From CAJXNP01 sp050305935 (GTDB taxonomy: Bacteria; Bacteroidota; Bacteroidia; Cytophagales; Cyclobacteriaceae), in NCBI GenBank assembly GCA_050305935.1, contig JBNLGG010000017.1, positions 1-64,000 on the forward strand: 64,000 nucleotides of DNA, given 5' to 3'. Below are positions 43,792 through 51,989 of this stretch, one piece after another (the first letter of the stretch is position 1; every line of letters starts with the position of its first letter). A program made the position numbers and the translations under genes. The notes under the pieces were generated by a model. The model made no database searches, was not told the DNA's origin, and was given only the letters and a program-made list of their open reading frames with translations.

Positions 43792-46638
43792 ATGCAAAGA
43801 TCTATCATCAATAAAATCAATGAGCTCTCGAAAGACCTGTTCCTGGTCAAGACCCACCAGGAATTTGGCAAAGTGTTTAACGAAGGTTTTAATCAATTGA
43901 TTCCCCAGATCAGCAAGTCTCTTTTCTATAATTTTGATTGGCAGTCGAAGGAATTTGAATTGTTTTCTTCTTTTGGTTTTAGGGAAATTGACTTTTTATA
44001 TCATGGTCAGAAAGACAACAAGATATTGCAGGAAGTATTTGAAAGCGGTGCGTCGATTGTCAATTCCTATATCGATGAAAACTCGGTACTCAAATCATTA
44101 AACCCCTTGTCAAAAGTTGGATCGGATGTTTGCATGCCGATCATTCCTTTTAATGATAGCTCCGGTGTGCTCTATCTTTATACAGAAAAGACCCGATTTT
44201 TCACCAGCGAGATTATATCTCTTTGCGAATTAATAGCGGGAATGGGGGCGAGGGCCATTAAGCGGCTCAACCTTCAGAAACATCAGATCAAGCAAAGCAA
44301 GGTGGCGGAAAAACGATATATCTCGCAAAAGAATTTAATGAGTGAGATCCTAAACTACCTGCCCGTAAACATTTACATGAAAGATGAAAATGGCCGCTAT
44401 ATTTTCATCAACAAACAAGGCGAGGAAACGGTTAACCTGTATGATGGTGAGGCACTGGGAAAGACAGACTACGAGCTTTTCCCCCGCCTTCAAGCCGATA
44501 GATCCAGGATGATCGACAATCAAATCCGATCCGACAAAAAGTCAAAAACCCTTCAGGAAGACATGTTTTTTGATGGGTCGATCCACCACATGTATACTAG
44601 TAAAAAACTCATCAAAACTGCAGATAATAAGGAGCTAATCCTTGGGTTTTCCATCGACATCACTGACAACATAAATATCCAGAAAGACCTGGAGGAGCAA
44701 AAAAAATTCATTCAACAGGTGCTCGACTCAAGCCCAAACCTGATTTACGTAAAAGACGGTAATGGAAATTACCTGCTGGTCAACCAAAGCTTTGCGGATA
44801 TTTTTAATACAACCAAAGAAAAAGTCATTAACTCACTCCCGGGAAAATCAGGCATTCATTTTGATGACGAGGAGCTCACGCTGGCGATGGACCGGGAAGT
44901 AGTTGCATATCAAAAGACCATTGAATTTGAGGAGACGCTGACTTTAAAAAACCAGGATCCAACGATATTCATTACCACTAAAATCCCCATCCCGGGAAAA
45001 AACGAAAAAATTAATGTGTTATGCATCTCAGTGGATGTTACGGCCATCAAGAACAACGAAAATGAACTGATCAAAGCTCAGCGGGCCAAGGAACAATTCC
45101 TTGCCAACATGAGCCATGAAATACGAACGCCGATCAATGGAATTGTGGGTATGATCAGCCTGCTCCAGTCGACAGTGTTAAATGCAGAGCAACAAAAATA
45201 CATTGATTCCATACAGAACTCTTCTCAGCACCTGAAAGGTATTATTAGTGAGATATTGGATTTTTCATTGATAGAATCGGGAAAAATCAATATCGAAAGT
45301 GTGAACTTCAGACCGCAGCAACTATTCAATGAATTGGCTTACACCTTTACAAAAACAATAACGGAGAAGGGCTTGCAGTTCAATTTTTCGTTTGACGAGC
45401 GAATTCCGGATGTCTTGAAAGGCGATCCTGTGAGGTTAAACCAAATCGTAAGCAATCTTTTAAACAATGCGTTAAAATTTACAGCCAAAGGATACATTGA
45501 AATAAAGTTCCTGTCGGATGGAGTGAAAAATGGAAAACACGTACTTAAGATCAAGGTCAGCGACTCCGGTATCGGTATTTCCAAAGAAAAGCAGGATACC
45601 ATATTCGAAAGCTTCAAACAAGCGGATGAAAGCATAAGCAGAAAGTATGGAGGCACTGGTTTGGGGCTGGCCATCTGCAAGCAGCTGGCGGAAATTCAGG
45701 GGGGAAGTATATCGCTGAAAAGTGCCATAAAAAAAGGAGCCGAATTTACCGTGATCATTCCCTATCAACAGGGAACAGAAGAAGACATCCAGGGAATCGG
45801 GGAAACAACGAATGACAAAGCTAGCCTGGCCCAGCACGACTTCGACGGCCTCAAGGTACTTATGGCAGAAGACAATGAGATCAACACCTTGTATGCCCAA
45901 ACGATCCTGAAAAAATTCAACTGTGATGTGGATGTTGCCGAAAATGGGAAAATAGCGTTACAAAAATTATCGGAAACTGATTATCAAATCGTTTTGATGG
46001 ATCTTCAGATGCCCGAAATGGATGGATATCAGGCGACCCAAAAAATAAGAAACGAATTCCCCTACCCCAAAAAATCTATCCCCATCATTGCCATCACTGC
46101 AAATGCACTGAAGGGAGAACGAGAAAAATGCCTGGAAGCCGGAATGAACGATTATATTTCAAAGCCCTTTGAGCCGGTTCTCCTGAAAAACATTCTGTTG
46201 AAATATTTTGATTCCGATGCCTCTGAAAAAGAAATAGCCGATAGTGTCGTTTCCTCACCCCAAATTTCAAACAAGTTGGTCGATTTAAGCTACCTCAAGA
46301 AAATATCTGATGGCGACAAAGGCTTTATAAAAGATATGATCGAGACCTTTATCAAAAATGCCCCGGAAGATATTATCAAATTGAAAGCGCTGATGAAGCG
46401 AAACAATTGGGATGAGATCGCGCAACTGGCCCACAAGATAAAACCGGCCTTAAAATTCATGGGGATAAAACCGGCAAGCGAACACATTTTGGAGATAGAA
46501 GAAAACTCCAAAATGAAGATCAACCTGGAAAAAATGCCCGATTTAATTTTAGAATTGGAAAAAGAAATTACCGAAGGCCAGAAAGAACTGGAAGACATGC
46601 TGGCAAAAAATTTCGAAGGAATCCTGGAAAAAAAATAG
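43792..46638 (+). CDS. Hybrid sensor histidine kinase (GAF-PAS-PAS-HK-REC-HPt)
   Basis: 948 residues, no membrane segment. Order: GAF-like (about 10-165), PAS 1 (about 185-300), PAS 2 (about 305-420), HisKA with FLANMSHEIRTPINGIVGM (His about 443), HATPase (NNALKFTAKG, GTGLGLAI), receiver (EDNEIN, VLMDLQMPEMDG with Asp about 737) and a C-terminal HPt domain with AHKIKPALKFMG (His about 880). A complete phosphorelay in one chain. It probably senses an intracellular cue and feeds phosphate to the adjoining NtrC-type regulator. Confidence 0.92.
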   Translation: MQRSIINKINELSKDLFLVKTHQEFGKVFNEGFNQLIPQISKSLFYNFDWQSKEFELFSSFGFREIDFLYHGQKDNKILQEVFESGASIVNSYIDENSVLKSLNPLSKVGSDVCMPIIPFNDSSGVLYLYTEKTRFFTSEIISLCELIAGMGARAIKRLNLQKHQIKQSKVAEKRYISQKNLMSEILNYLPVNIYMKDENGRYIFINKQGEETVNLYDGEALGKTDYELFPRLQADRSRMIDNQIRSDKKSKTLQEDMFFDGSIHHMYTSKKLIKTADNKELILGFSIDITDNINIQKDLEEQKKFIQQVLDSSPNLIYVKDGNGNYLLVNQSFADIFNTTKEKVINSLPGKSGIHFDDEELTLAMDREVVAYQKTIEFEETLTLKNQDPTIFITTKIPIPGKNEKINVLCISVDVTAIKNNENELIKAQRAKEQFLANMSHEIRTPINGIVGMISLLQSTVLNAEQQKYIDSIQNSSQHLKGIISEILDFSLIESGKINIESVNFRPQQLFNELAYTFTKTITEKGLQFNFSFDERIPDVLKGDPVRLNQIVSNLLNNALKFTAKGYIEIKFLSDGVKNGKHVLKIKVSDSGIGISKEKQDTIFESFKQADESISRKYGGTGLGLAICKQLAEIQGGSISLKSAIKKGAEFTVIIPYQQGTEEDIQGIGETTNDKASLAQHDFDGLKVLMAEDNEINTLYAQTILKKFNCDVDVAENGKIALQKLSETDYQIVLMDLQMPEMDGYQATQKIRNEFPYPKKSIPIIAITANALKGEREKCLEAGMNDYISKPFEPVLLKNILLKYFDSDASEKEIADSVVSSPQISNKLVDLSYLKKISDGDKGFIKDMIETFIKNAPEDIIKLKALMKRNNWDEIAQLAHKIKPALKFMGIKPASEHILEIEENSKMKINLEKMPDLILELEKEITEGQKELEDMLAKNFEGILEKK

Positions 46639-46654
46639 AACTAAATTTTTACAT

Positions 46655-46837
46655 GTGAGAAGACTATTTTTACTCATCGTCTGTTCATTTTTGATAATGA
46701 TATCCCCAAGTGGATGTACAATCTTAAAAAAATCTGACTACATCAAAGTCCATAAGCCGATCCGGCATAAAAAGCCCTACAATCCCAAGAAAAACCGCTA
46801 CTCAAAACGAATAAAAGTGACAAAGATGAGGAGGTAA
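46655..46837 (+). CDS. Small basic putative lipoprotein
   Basis: 60 residues from a GTG (an overlapping ATG is followed at once by TGA). The hydrophobic start ends ISPSGCTIL, a possible lipobox with Cys at 21. The remainder is extremely basic (KKPYNPKKNRYSKRIKVTKM). I do not recognise a family. It lies 16 bases after the hybrid kinase. Confidence 0.5.
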   Translation: MRRLFLLIVCSFLIMISPSGCTILKKSDYIKVHKPIRHKKPYNPKKNRYSKRIKVTKMRR

Positions 46838-46933
46838 AAAATAGACAGGGGCCGCCATTATCTGGATTCGCGAGGATGAAACTTCAAGAATTGGTTTACC
46901 TGGCTGTGAATGTTTCTTAAAATTTCAAGTGCA

Positions 46934-46951
46934 TAAAGAAGTGCTTCTTTA
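46934..46951. other. Hairpin in gene-free stretch
   Basis: TAAAGAAG/CTTCTTTA with a 2-base spacer lies in the 271-base gap after the small lipoprotein gene, with T-rich sequence 20 bases on. It may mark the transcript end. Nothing else is seen in 46838-47108. Confidence 0.35.
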
Positions 46952-47108
46952 CGGCAGCCCCTTGCTCTATTTTTTATTGAAATAAAAGTAAGACCATCTT
47001 TCCTCCTTAAACATGATTAAACTCATGTTTTAATTTTTTTTTAAAATGCCAGGTGATTATTAAAAATATTCTGTTCAAAACTTATCTTTGGACTTAAAAT
47101 TTTTTGTC

Positions 47109-48305
47109 TTGAAAAACGATGTTGTAATTATTGGTGGTGGCATAGTAGGACTGGCTTCCGCCTTAAAACTAAAATTGAAAAAAGAAGGCCTCAAGGTCAC
47201 CCTCATCGAAAAAGAGGATATCCTGGCGGATCATCAAACAGGGAACAACAGCGGAGTAATCCACTCTGGCCTCTACTATAAACCGGGAAGCCTTAAAGCC
47301 ACCAATTGCATTAATGGGTATAAGCAACTGGTTCAATTTTGCGATGAAGAGGGTATCAAATACGACCTTTGTGGTAAGATAGTGGTGGCAACAAAAGACA
47401 GTGAGCTTCCACAATTAGACAAATTATTTGAGCGAGGTGCGCAAAATGGCCTAAGCGGGTTTAAGAAACTCAATGCAGAAGAGTTAAAAGAATACGAGCC
47501 ACATGTTAAGGGATTAGCTGGGTTTTTTGTCCCTCAGACAGGTATAGTTGATTTCAGGGAAGTGGCCAACAAGTACGCCGAAAAGATCAGGGCAAAAGGC
47601 GGAGAAATCAGGCTCGGCGAGAAAGTGCTCGGTGTGGATAATAAAAATGGGGTCTCAATTGTAAAAACCAATAAGGGTGAACACGAAACAAAACTGGTGG
47701 TTAACTGTGCTGGATTATATTCCGACAAGGTTGCGCGATTCACGGAGAAAAACCTGAATGTGAAAATAATCCCCTTCAGAGGTGAGTATTATAAACTGGC
47801 AAAAGAAAAAGAATACCTGGTGAAGAACCTCATTTATCCGGTACCTGATCCTGCTTTTCCGTTTTTAGGGGTTCACTTTACCCGTATGATGAAAGGTGGC
47901 ATTGAAGCCGGTCCAAATGCAGTACTTGCCTTTGCCAGGGAAGGGTATAAGAAATCAATTATTAAACCCGGCGAATTATTAGAATCACTCATGTGGCCTG
48001 GATTTCAAAAAGTAGCAGCCAAATATTGGAAAACAGGTTTTGGAGAGATGTACAGGTCTTTTTCAAAAGCAGCTTTCACCAAAGCTCTCCAGGAACTCAT
48101 CCCCGAAATTGAAAGTGACGACCTCGTGACCGGTGGAGCAGGGGTAAGAGCACAGGCGTGCGACAGAGATGGAGGATTATTGGATGACTTTAAGATCATT
48201 GAAAATGGTAGTGCGGTGAATGTGTTAAATGCACCTTCACCAGCAGCTACATCTTCATTATCAATTGGAGATTCTATTTCGGATATTGCTTTGAGAAAGC
48301 TATAA
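47109..48305 (+). CDS. lhgO: L-2-hydroxyglutarate oxidase
   Basis: 398 residues from a TTG at 47109, because the FAD motif DVVIIGGGIVGLASAL should start at about residue 4; a TTG at 47088 is the only other choice and no ATG is available. DAO-family features: HQTGNNSGVIHSGLYY near 45, PQTGIVDFREVA, and the C-terminal GGAGVRAQACDRDG and NAPSPAATSSLSIG, all typical of LhgO. It oxidises L-2-hydroxyglutarate to 2-oxoglutarate and feeds electrons to the quinone pool at the inner membrane. It ends six bases inside the convergent FMN-binding gene. Confidence 0.9.
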   Translation: MKNDVVIIGGGIVGLASALKLKLKKEGLKVTLIEKEDILADHQTGNNSGVIHSGLYYKPGSLKATNCINGYKQLVQFCDEEGIKYDLCGKIVVATKDSELPQLDKLFERGAQNGLSGFKKLNAEELKEYEPHVKGLAGFFVPQTGIVDFREVANKYAEKIRAKGGEIRLGEKVLGVDNKNGVSIVKTNKGEHETKLVVNCAGLYSDKVARFTEKNLNVKIIPFRGEYYKLAKEKEYLVKNLIYPVPDPAFPFLGVHFTRMMKGGIEAGPNAVLAFAREGYKKSIIKPGELLESLMWPGFQKVAAKYWKTGFGEMYRSFSKAAFTKALQELIPEIESDDLVTGGAGVRAQACDRDGGLLDDFKIIENGSAVNVLNAPSPAATSSLSIGDSISDIALRKL

Positions 48306-48908
48306 CAACTCCTTTTCCCTCAGGTCCATCATGTATTTGCTTACTTGAGCTACATCATCTGTTATCGCAATACCAGAAATGGTGGCGCCTGACAAAGCTT
48401 GTATTTCCCCACCATATTCTAGTGGGGAATTACCATTATATCCTATAAATTGTTTAAGCCAACTCGGGCTACATATTTCAAATCCGTAGGTGGCCTGATA
48501 ATCCAGCACCTCAATTTTGAGTACTTGTAGATTAGTGGGTTCAAAAATAATCATGTAATCGAAGTGCTCATGATCAGTTGGTTTTTCATTAGAAAATGGA
48601 GAGGCACACCCTCCTATCCTACAACTTTTCACTCTTCCTACATACATGATTCCCAGTGTTTCAGAAGTATTTCCGATGGAATAAATCCCATTCTTCTGGG
48701 CTACGAAGTTCAATTCGTCATCGATAGAATCAGGTATAATAATCTTATCCCTTTTTAAATCGTGACCCTTCCAGATTTTTGAGAGTGTCTTGTCAATTCT
48801 TTTAATGGCAGATGACGACAAATCATTTTCCTTTAGCCGCCATCCGACAAGTGAAAGACTAATAATTAAAAAGAGTATAAATGAAATATTAACCTTATTC
48901 AATGACAT
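48300..48908 (-). CDS. FMN-binding domain protein, membrane anchored
   Basis: 202 residues. One N-terminal membrane helix (about 8-22) acts as signal anchor. The FMN-bind domain ends with EIQALSGATISGIAITDDV, whose SGATIS is the covalent flavinylation motif (Thr receives FMN from ApbE). A pair CRIGGC near residue 95 could form a disulfide. It should transfer electrons in the periplasm. It follows the porin gene by 12 bases and shares its promoter. Confidence 0.8.
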   Translation of the reverse strand: MSLNKVNISFILFLIISLSLVGWRLKENDLSSSAIKRIDKTLSKIWKGHDLKRDKIIIPDSIDDELNFVAQKNGIYSIGNTSETLGIMYVGRVKSCRIGGCASPFSNEKPTDHEHFDYMIIFEPTNLQVLKIEVLDYQATYGFEICSPSWLKQFIGYNGNSPLEYGGEIQALSGATISGIAITDDVAQVSKYMMDLREKELL

Positions 48909-48920
48909 AATTATTCACCA

Positions 48921-50108
48921 TTAAAACCAAACTCCGATCCCTAAGTTCACCTGACCACTGTTCTTATCAACCCCTTCTTTATTGAAAGACTGATAATCAG
49001 CTTTAAAGGCTACTCCTTTATTTAATTTACAGGTAAGCCCAAAGGTCACAATTTTTTGGTGATTTTCACTGTTCTTCAATTGCTCACTTGAAATTTTAGC
49101 CTGTGTGTCCAACTCTTCATAGCGAATAAAAGGAATCAATTCAGTTTGCACATCTTTATTTCCTTGCAAAACGTTATATCCTGCTTCCACATAATAGCCA
49201 TAAAGTTTACTTCCGAGATCACTTCCGGTAAAGGCATTATACTGATCCGTATTGGTAACGTTATTCACGTAGAATTGTCCGCGAACTACAAATCCCATTT
49301 TGTTATACCTCGCATCGATACCAATCATATTGATACCCACTACTGAGGAGTCTGCAGTTGCAAGTGCAGCCTGGTCATCTTTTGCAATGCCATTATATAA
49401 TGTTGACTGAGTTTTGCCGAAATAACCTGACAACCCCACATTTAAACCTAATATTCCATAATACTCTACCTTACCACCAAAAGTAGGTGAACTCATATAG
49501 GATTCTGCACCTTTTTGTCTTCCACTTCTAAATCCGTTTTTTCCATTCAATTTTGCCGCACCATCATATCCATTAAATCCATTAAATATGTATGCCTGGT
49601 AACGAATTGAAGCCCTTGTCAAATAACCTGTCAATCCTATACCCATTTCCCTCCATGTAGTAGGGCTAATCCTACCATCAATTGTAGGTCGCTCAACACC
49701 ATTAAATGTTGGTGGTTCATGGTATTCATTTACGATACCCATTGGCACAAGCATTAATCCACCTCTTAACTCCAAAGCTCGGTTGAATCGATGACTTACA
49801 AAAGCCTGCTCAACATACACTTCCTTTACATGTTCATACTCCACTTCAGTGATAAATTGCGTTTTATCGCTGAATTTATATCCAAAAAGCATCACCAATC
49901 TGTGTACATCTAGCTCACCATTACTTCTAAAATCTGCATTTACAGGTTGGTTATAATCCAATTGAGCATACCCACCAATTGTTAATCTACTGTCTGTATT
50001 CATTAATTTGGCCGCCGAGTTTTGAAGATTATATAGGCTATCCTGCTGCGCCAAAACTGTGAAATTGGCTATTAATAACAATGCCAATAAAGAACTGAAA
50101 GTTTTCAT
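48921..50108 (-). CDS. Outer-membrane porin
   Basis: 395 residues with a signal peptide (MKTFSSLLALLLIANFTVLAQ). The mature part has porin-like alternating strands, with RLTIGGYAQLDYNQPV near the start, FITEVEYEHVKEVYVEQAFV, and the aromatic end NLGIGVWF. It belongs to the OprO/P-like porins of Bacteroidota. It heads a two-gene unit with the FMN-binding protein; a palindrome over its transcription start suggests a repressor. Confidence 0.82.
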   Translation of the reverse strand: MKTFSSLLALLLIANFTVLAQQDSLYNLQNSAAKLMNTDSRLTIGGYAQLDYNQPVNADFRSNGELDVHRLVMLFGYKFSDKTQFITEVEYEHVKEVYVEQAFVSHRFNRALELRGGLMLVPMGIVNEYHEPPTFNGVERPTIDGRISPTTWREMGIGLTGYLTRASIRYQAYIFNGFNGYDGAAKLNGKNGFRSGRQKGAESYMSSPTFGGKVEYYGILGLNVGLSGYFGKTQSTLYNGIAKDDQAALATADSSVVGINMIGIDARYNKMGFVVRGQFYVNNVTNTDQYNAFTGSDLGSKLYGYYVEAGYNVLQGNKDVQTELIPFIRYEELDTQAKISSEQLKNSENHQKIVTFGLTCKLNKGVAFKADYQSFNKEGVDKNSGQVNLGIGVWF

Positions 50109-50145
50109 ATTATTCTCGATGAATGATTTTTAAAAATTTAATTGT

Positions 50146-50203
50146 TTATTTAGACTTAATCTTAATAAGCTGCAAAACTATATTTTCATCCCTTTACAGC
50201 CAA
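50146..50203 (-). promoter_or_regulatory. Promoter and overlapping palindrome of the porin/FMN operon
   Basis: On the minus strand TTG (50203-50201) and TAGTTTTG (50180-50173) are separated by 20 bases, a very good Bacteroidota promoter. A 23-base palindrome at 50146-50168 (arms TTATT-x-AGA and TCT-x-AATAA around CTTAA) covers the expected transcription start, a typical repressor position. A further ATCT/AGAT pair lies at about 50229-50242. Its ATCT/TAGA half-sites resemble those before the metal repressor at 36019. Confidence 0.6.
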
Positions 50204-50362
50204 GCAAAAAATTAATTATTTTGAATAAATCTAAATAAAGATAAGGAAGCCTGTATTCAAGAAATATGAGATAAGTCAGTAGATTTACATTTTTGAAAAA
50301 ATAATTACAAACTGTAAACAATTTGTCATAACTTGCGTTCCAAAATTGTGAAATTCACAGAT

Positions 50363-50446
50363 ATGAAACTAGCATTGACGCGAGTAACACACACAGTGAT
50401 AATCGTAATCGGCTGGTTCCGTGTGACCGTTGAAAAACTAATATAA
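50363..50446 (+). CDS. Putative leader peptide 1 of the cysteine operon
   Basis: 27 residues from an ATG to TAA. The sequence is hydrophobic and basic (central THTVIIVIGWFRVT) and has no cysteine. It ends four bases before the ATG of the Cys-rich peptide, so ribosomes could reinitiate there. The local composition is less A/T-rich than the flanks. Translation is inferred only from the start, stop and position. Confidence 0.4.
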   Translation: MKLALTRVTHTVIIVIGWFRVTVEKLI

Positions 50447-50450
50447 ACAC

Positions 50451-50537
50451 ATGAAATCTTTCTTTATTAATGTTTGTTGTGCGTGCTGTTGTTGTTGCGA
50501 CATCAAAATATTGGTGGGAAGGAAAACATTTATATAG
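50451..50537 (+). CDS. Cys-rich leader peptide (attenuator peptide) of the cysteine operon
   Basis: 28 residues from ATG to TAG: MKSFFINV, then CCACCCCC (residues 9-16), then DIKILVGRKTFI. Seven Cys codons (five TGT, two TGC) in eight positions cannot be expected by chance and match the control-codon run of amino-acid biosynthetic leaders. A terminator follows 24 bases after the stop, and the first gene downstream is a cysteine synthase. Cysteine-rich leader peptides are known in actinobacteria; I know of none described in Bacteroidota. The peptide itself is probably not functional; translation of the Cys run is the sensor. Confidence 0.8.
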   Translation: MKSFFINVCCACCCCCDIKILVGRKTFI

Positions 50538-50575
50538 AAAATAGACTATAAAAGAATACACAAAAAGCCTTTCCA
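50515..50575 (+). promoter_or_regulatory. Predicted antiterminator pairing
   Basis: TGGGAAGG (50515-50522), inside leader codons 22-24 and 17 bases after the Cys run, can pair over all eight bases (one G-U) with CCTTTCCA (50568-50575), the left arm of the terminator. A ribosome stalled on Cys codons would leave the first strand free and the terminator unable to form; a ribosome finishing at the TAG would cover it. The pairing is seen; the mechanism is inferred. Confidence 0.6.
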
Positions 50576-50596
50576 TCTACGTGGAAAGGCTTTTTT
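50562..50596 (+). terminator. Attenuator terminator before the cysteine operon
   Basis: A 14-base perfect stem (AAAAAGCCTTTCCA / TGGAAAGGCTTTTT) with a 6-base loop, followed by T, ends 13 bases before the cysteine synthase ATG. Placed before the genes and after a leader peptide, it can only reduce expression of the operon unless it is overcome. Confidence 0.85.
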
Positions 50597-50609
50597 ATTA
50601 TAATCAAAA

Positions 50610-51548
50610 ATGAATACGACAATAGATCAATTGGACATATCTCTCGTGAGGAAACTGGAAACACTTGAGAATTTTATTGGAAACACTCCCCTTTTTCCGC
50701 TTTTAAATTTACACCAAAACGAAAATGTAAAAGTGTTTGCAAAGTTGGAATGGCAGCAATTTGGAGGGAGCGTGAAATCAAGGCCCGCCTTCAACATCAT
50801 TAAAAATGCCGTACTTAATGGCGAATTGACAACAGAAAAAAACCTGTTAGATGCCACAAGCGGAAATACCGGAATTGCGTATGCAGCGATAGGCGCCGCA
50901 TTGGGAATCAAAGTGACTATTTGTTTGCCTGAAAATGCTTCTCCCGAAAGAAAGACACTTTTAAAAGCCTATGGAGCTGAGATTATTTACACTTCTAAAT
51001 TTGGCTCTACAGACGAGGCACAGGAAATTGCCGAAGATTTGTTCATTAAAAATCCTGAAAAATATTATTACGCCCGACAGTATCAAAATGATTCCAACTG
51101 GAAGGCGCATTATTTTACTACAGCCAATGAAATCTGGAAACAAACCAATGGCGGGATAACACATTTCGTGGCAGGCTTGGGTACGACGGGCACTTTTACA
51201 GGCACAAGCAGACGATTATACGAATTGAACAAAAATATCCAACTGATATCTCTTCAACCGGATGCCGCTTTGCATGGAATGGAGGGCTGGAAACACCTTG
51301 AAACGGCAATTGTACCTACCATTTACGATGATACGCTGGCTCATAAAAACCTTGAAATTGACACGTTTGAAGCCTATGACATGATTAAAAAAGTGGCTTC
51401 GTGTGAAGGATTAATACTCAGCCCATCTGCCGCTGCAAATCTTGTAGGCGCACTAAAAGTAGCGGAGAATCTGGAACAGGGAGTGGTCGTCACAGTCTTT
51501 CCGGACAATTCAGACAAATATGGTGAAGTGATAAATACCCTTTTTTAA
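50610..51548 (+). CDS. cysM: Cysteine synthase, CysM-type (sulfur-carrier dependent)
   Basis: 312 residues, fold-type II PLP enzyme. PLP lysine 56 lies in GGSVKSRPA; the substrate loop is ATSGNTGIAYA (82-92); the phosphate-binding loop is GLGTTGTFTG; the C-terminal SPSAAANL faces the cofactor ring. Its neighbours, a JAMM peptidase, a ubiquitin-like carrier and an E1-rhodanese, are exactly the partners of mycobacterial CysM, which uses a carrier thiocarboxylate and O-phosphoserine instead of sulfide. That substrate choice is inference from the operon. Expression is probably set by the Cys leader upstream. Confidence 0.88.
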   Translation: MNTTIDQLDISLVRKLETLENFIGNTPLFPLLNLHQNENVKVFAKLEWQQFGGSVKSRPAFNIIKNAVLNGELTTEKNLLDATSGNTGIAYAAIGAALGIKVTICLPENASPERKTLLKAYGAEIIYTSKFGSTDEAQEIAEDLFIKNPEKYYYARQYQNDSNWKAHYFTTANEIWKQTNGGITHFVAGLGTTGTFTGTSRRLYELNKNIQLISLQPDAALHGMEGWKHLETAIVPTIYDDTLAHKNLEIDTFEAYDMIKKVASCEGLILSPSAAANLVGALKVAENLEQGVVVTVFPDNSDKYGEVINTLF

Positions 51549-51549
51549 T

Positions 51550-51987
51550 ATGTCGTTACCACTAGATATCTCAAAAGAAGCGCTTGAAAATATGATTCGA
51601 GACCTGGAGGAAGCCTATCCTGACGAAGGTTGTGGCTTTTTATTTGGCACCGATAGCGAAACGAGAAAAATAACAGAAGCCAGAAAAGTGGTCAACAGCA
51701 AGGAGGGTGACAAGCGAAGGAGATTTGAAGTCAAGCCGACGGATTATATGAAAGCAGAAATGTATGCAGAAGAAAACAATCTGCAATTAGTAGGTATTTA
51801 CCATTCACATCCCAATCACCCTTCGCGGCCGTCTGAAACCGACCTAAAGCAGGCATTCCCTGTTTTCTCTTATATCATTGTGTCAGTCAATGATGGTAAG
51901 GCGGGTGATATAACTTCCTGGCAATTGAATGAAGAAGGAAAATTTGAACAAGAAAAAATTATAAACGAAAACATAAACAATAATTAA
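51550..51987 (+). CDS. M67-family JAMM metallopeptidase (Mec-like)
   Basis: 145 residues. The JAMM zinc site is complete: Glu in YPDEGCGFLFG (about residue 26), and HSHPNHPSRPSETD (His, His and Asp ligands with Ser). In the mycobacterial pathway the homologue Mec releases cysteine from the carrier's C-terminus; related enzymes also trim carrier tails. Here both jobs are plausible because the next gene's carrier ends in two extra residues after GG. It starts one base after cysM. Confidence 0.88.
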   Translation: MSLPLDISKEALENMIRDLEEAYPDEGCGFLFGTDSETRKITEARKVVNSKEGDKRRRFEVKPTDYMKAEMYAEENNLQLVGIYHSHPNHPSRPSETDLKQAFPVFSYIIVSVNDGKAGDITSWQLNEEGKFEQEKIINENINNN

Positions 51988-51989
51988 CA

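Larger units (their letters stand above)
50109..50450. other. Regulatory region between porin and cysteine operons
   Basis: The left part holds the porin promoter; the middle (50210-50340) is A/T-rich and probably contains the promoter for the rightward leader, with a degenerate TAACTTGC at 50329-50336 as the only -7 candidate. The right part is more G/C-rich and holds the first leader reading frame. CACAC (around 50388) can pair with GTGTG (50421-50425). Confidence 0.45.

Noticed and set aside
50355..50576. Minus-strand frame of 73 codons over the cysteine leader
   Set aside because: Antisense shadow of the two leader peptides; its apparent Cys and Thr runs come from the poly-Cys codons.
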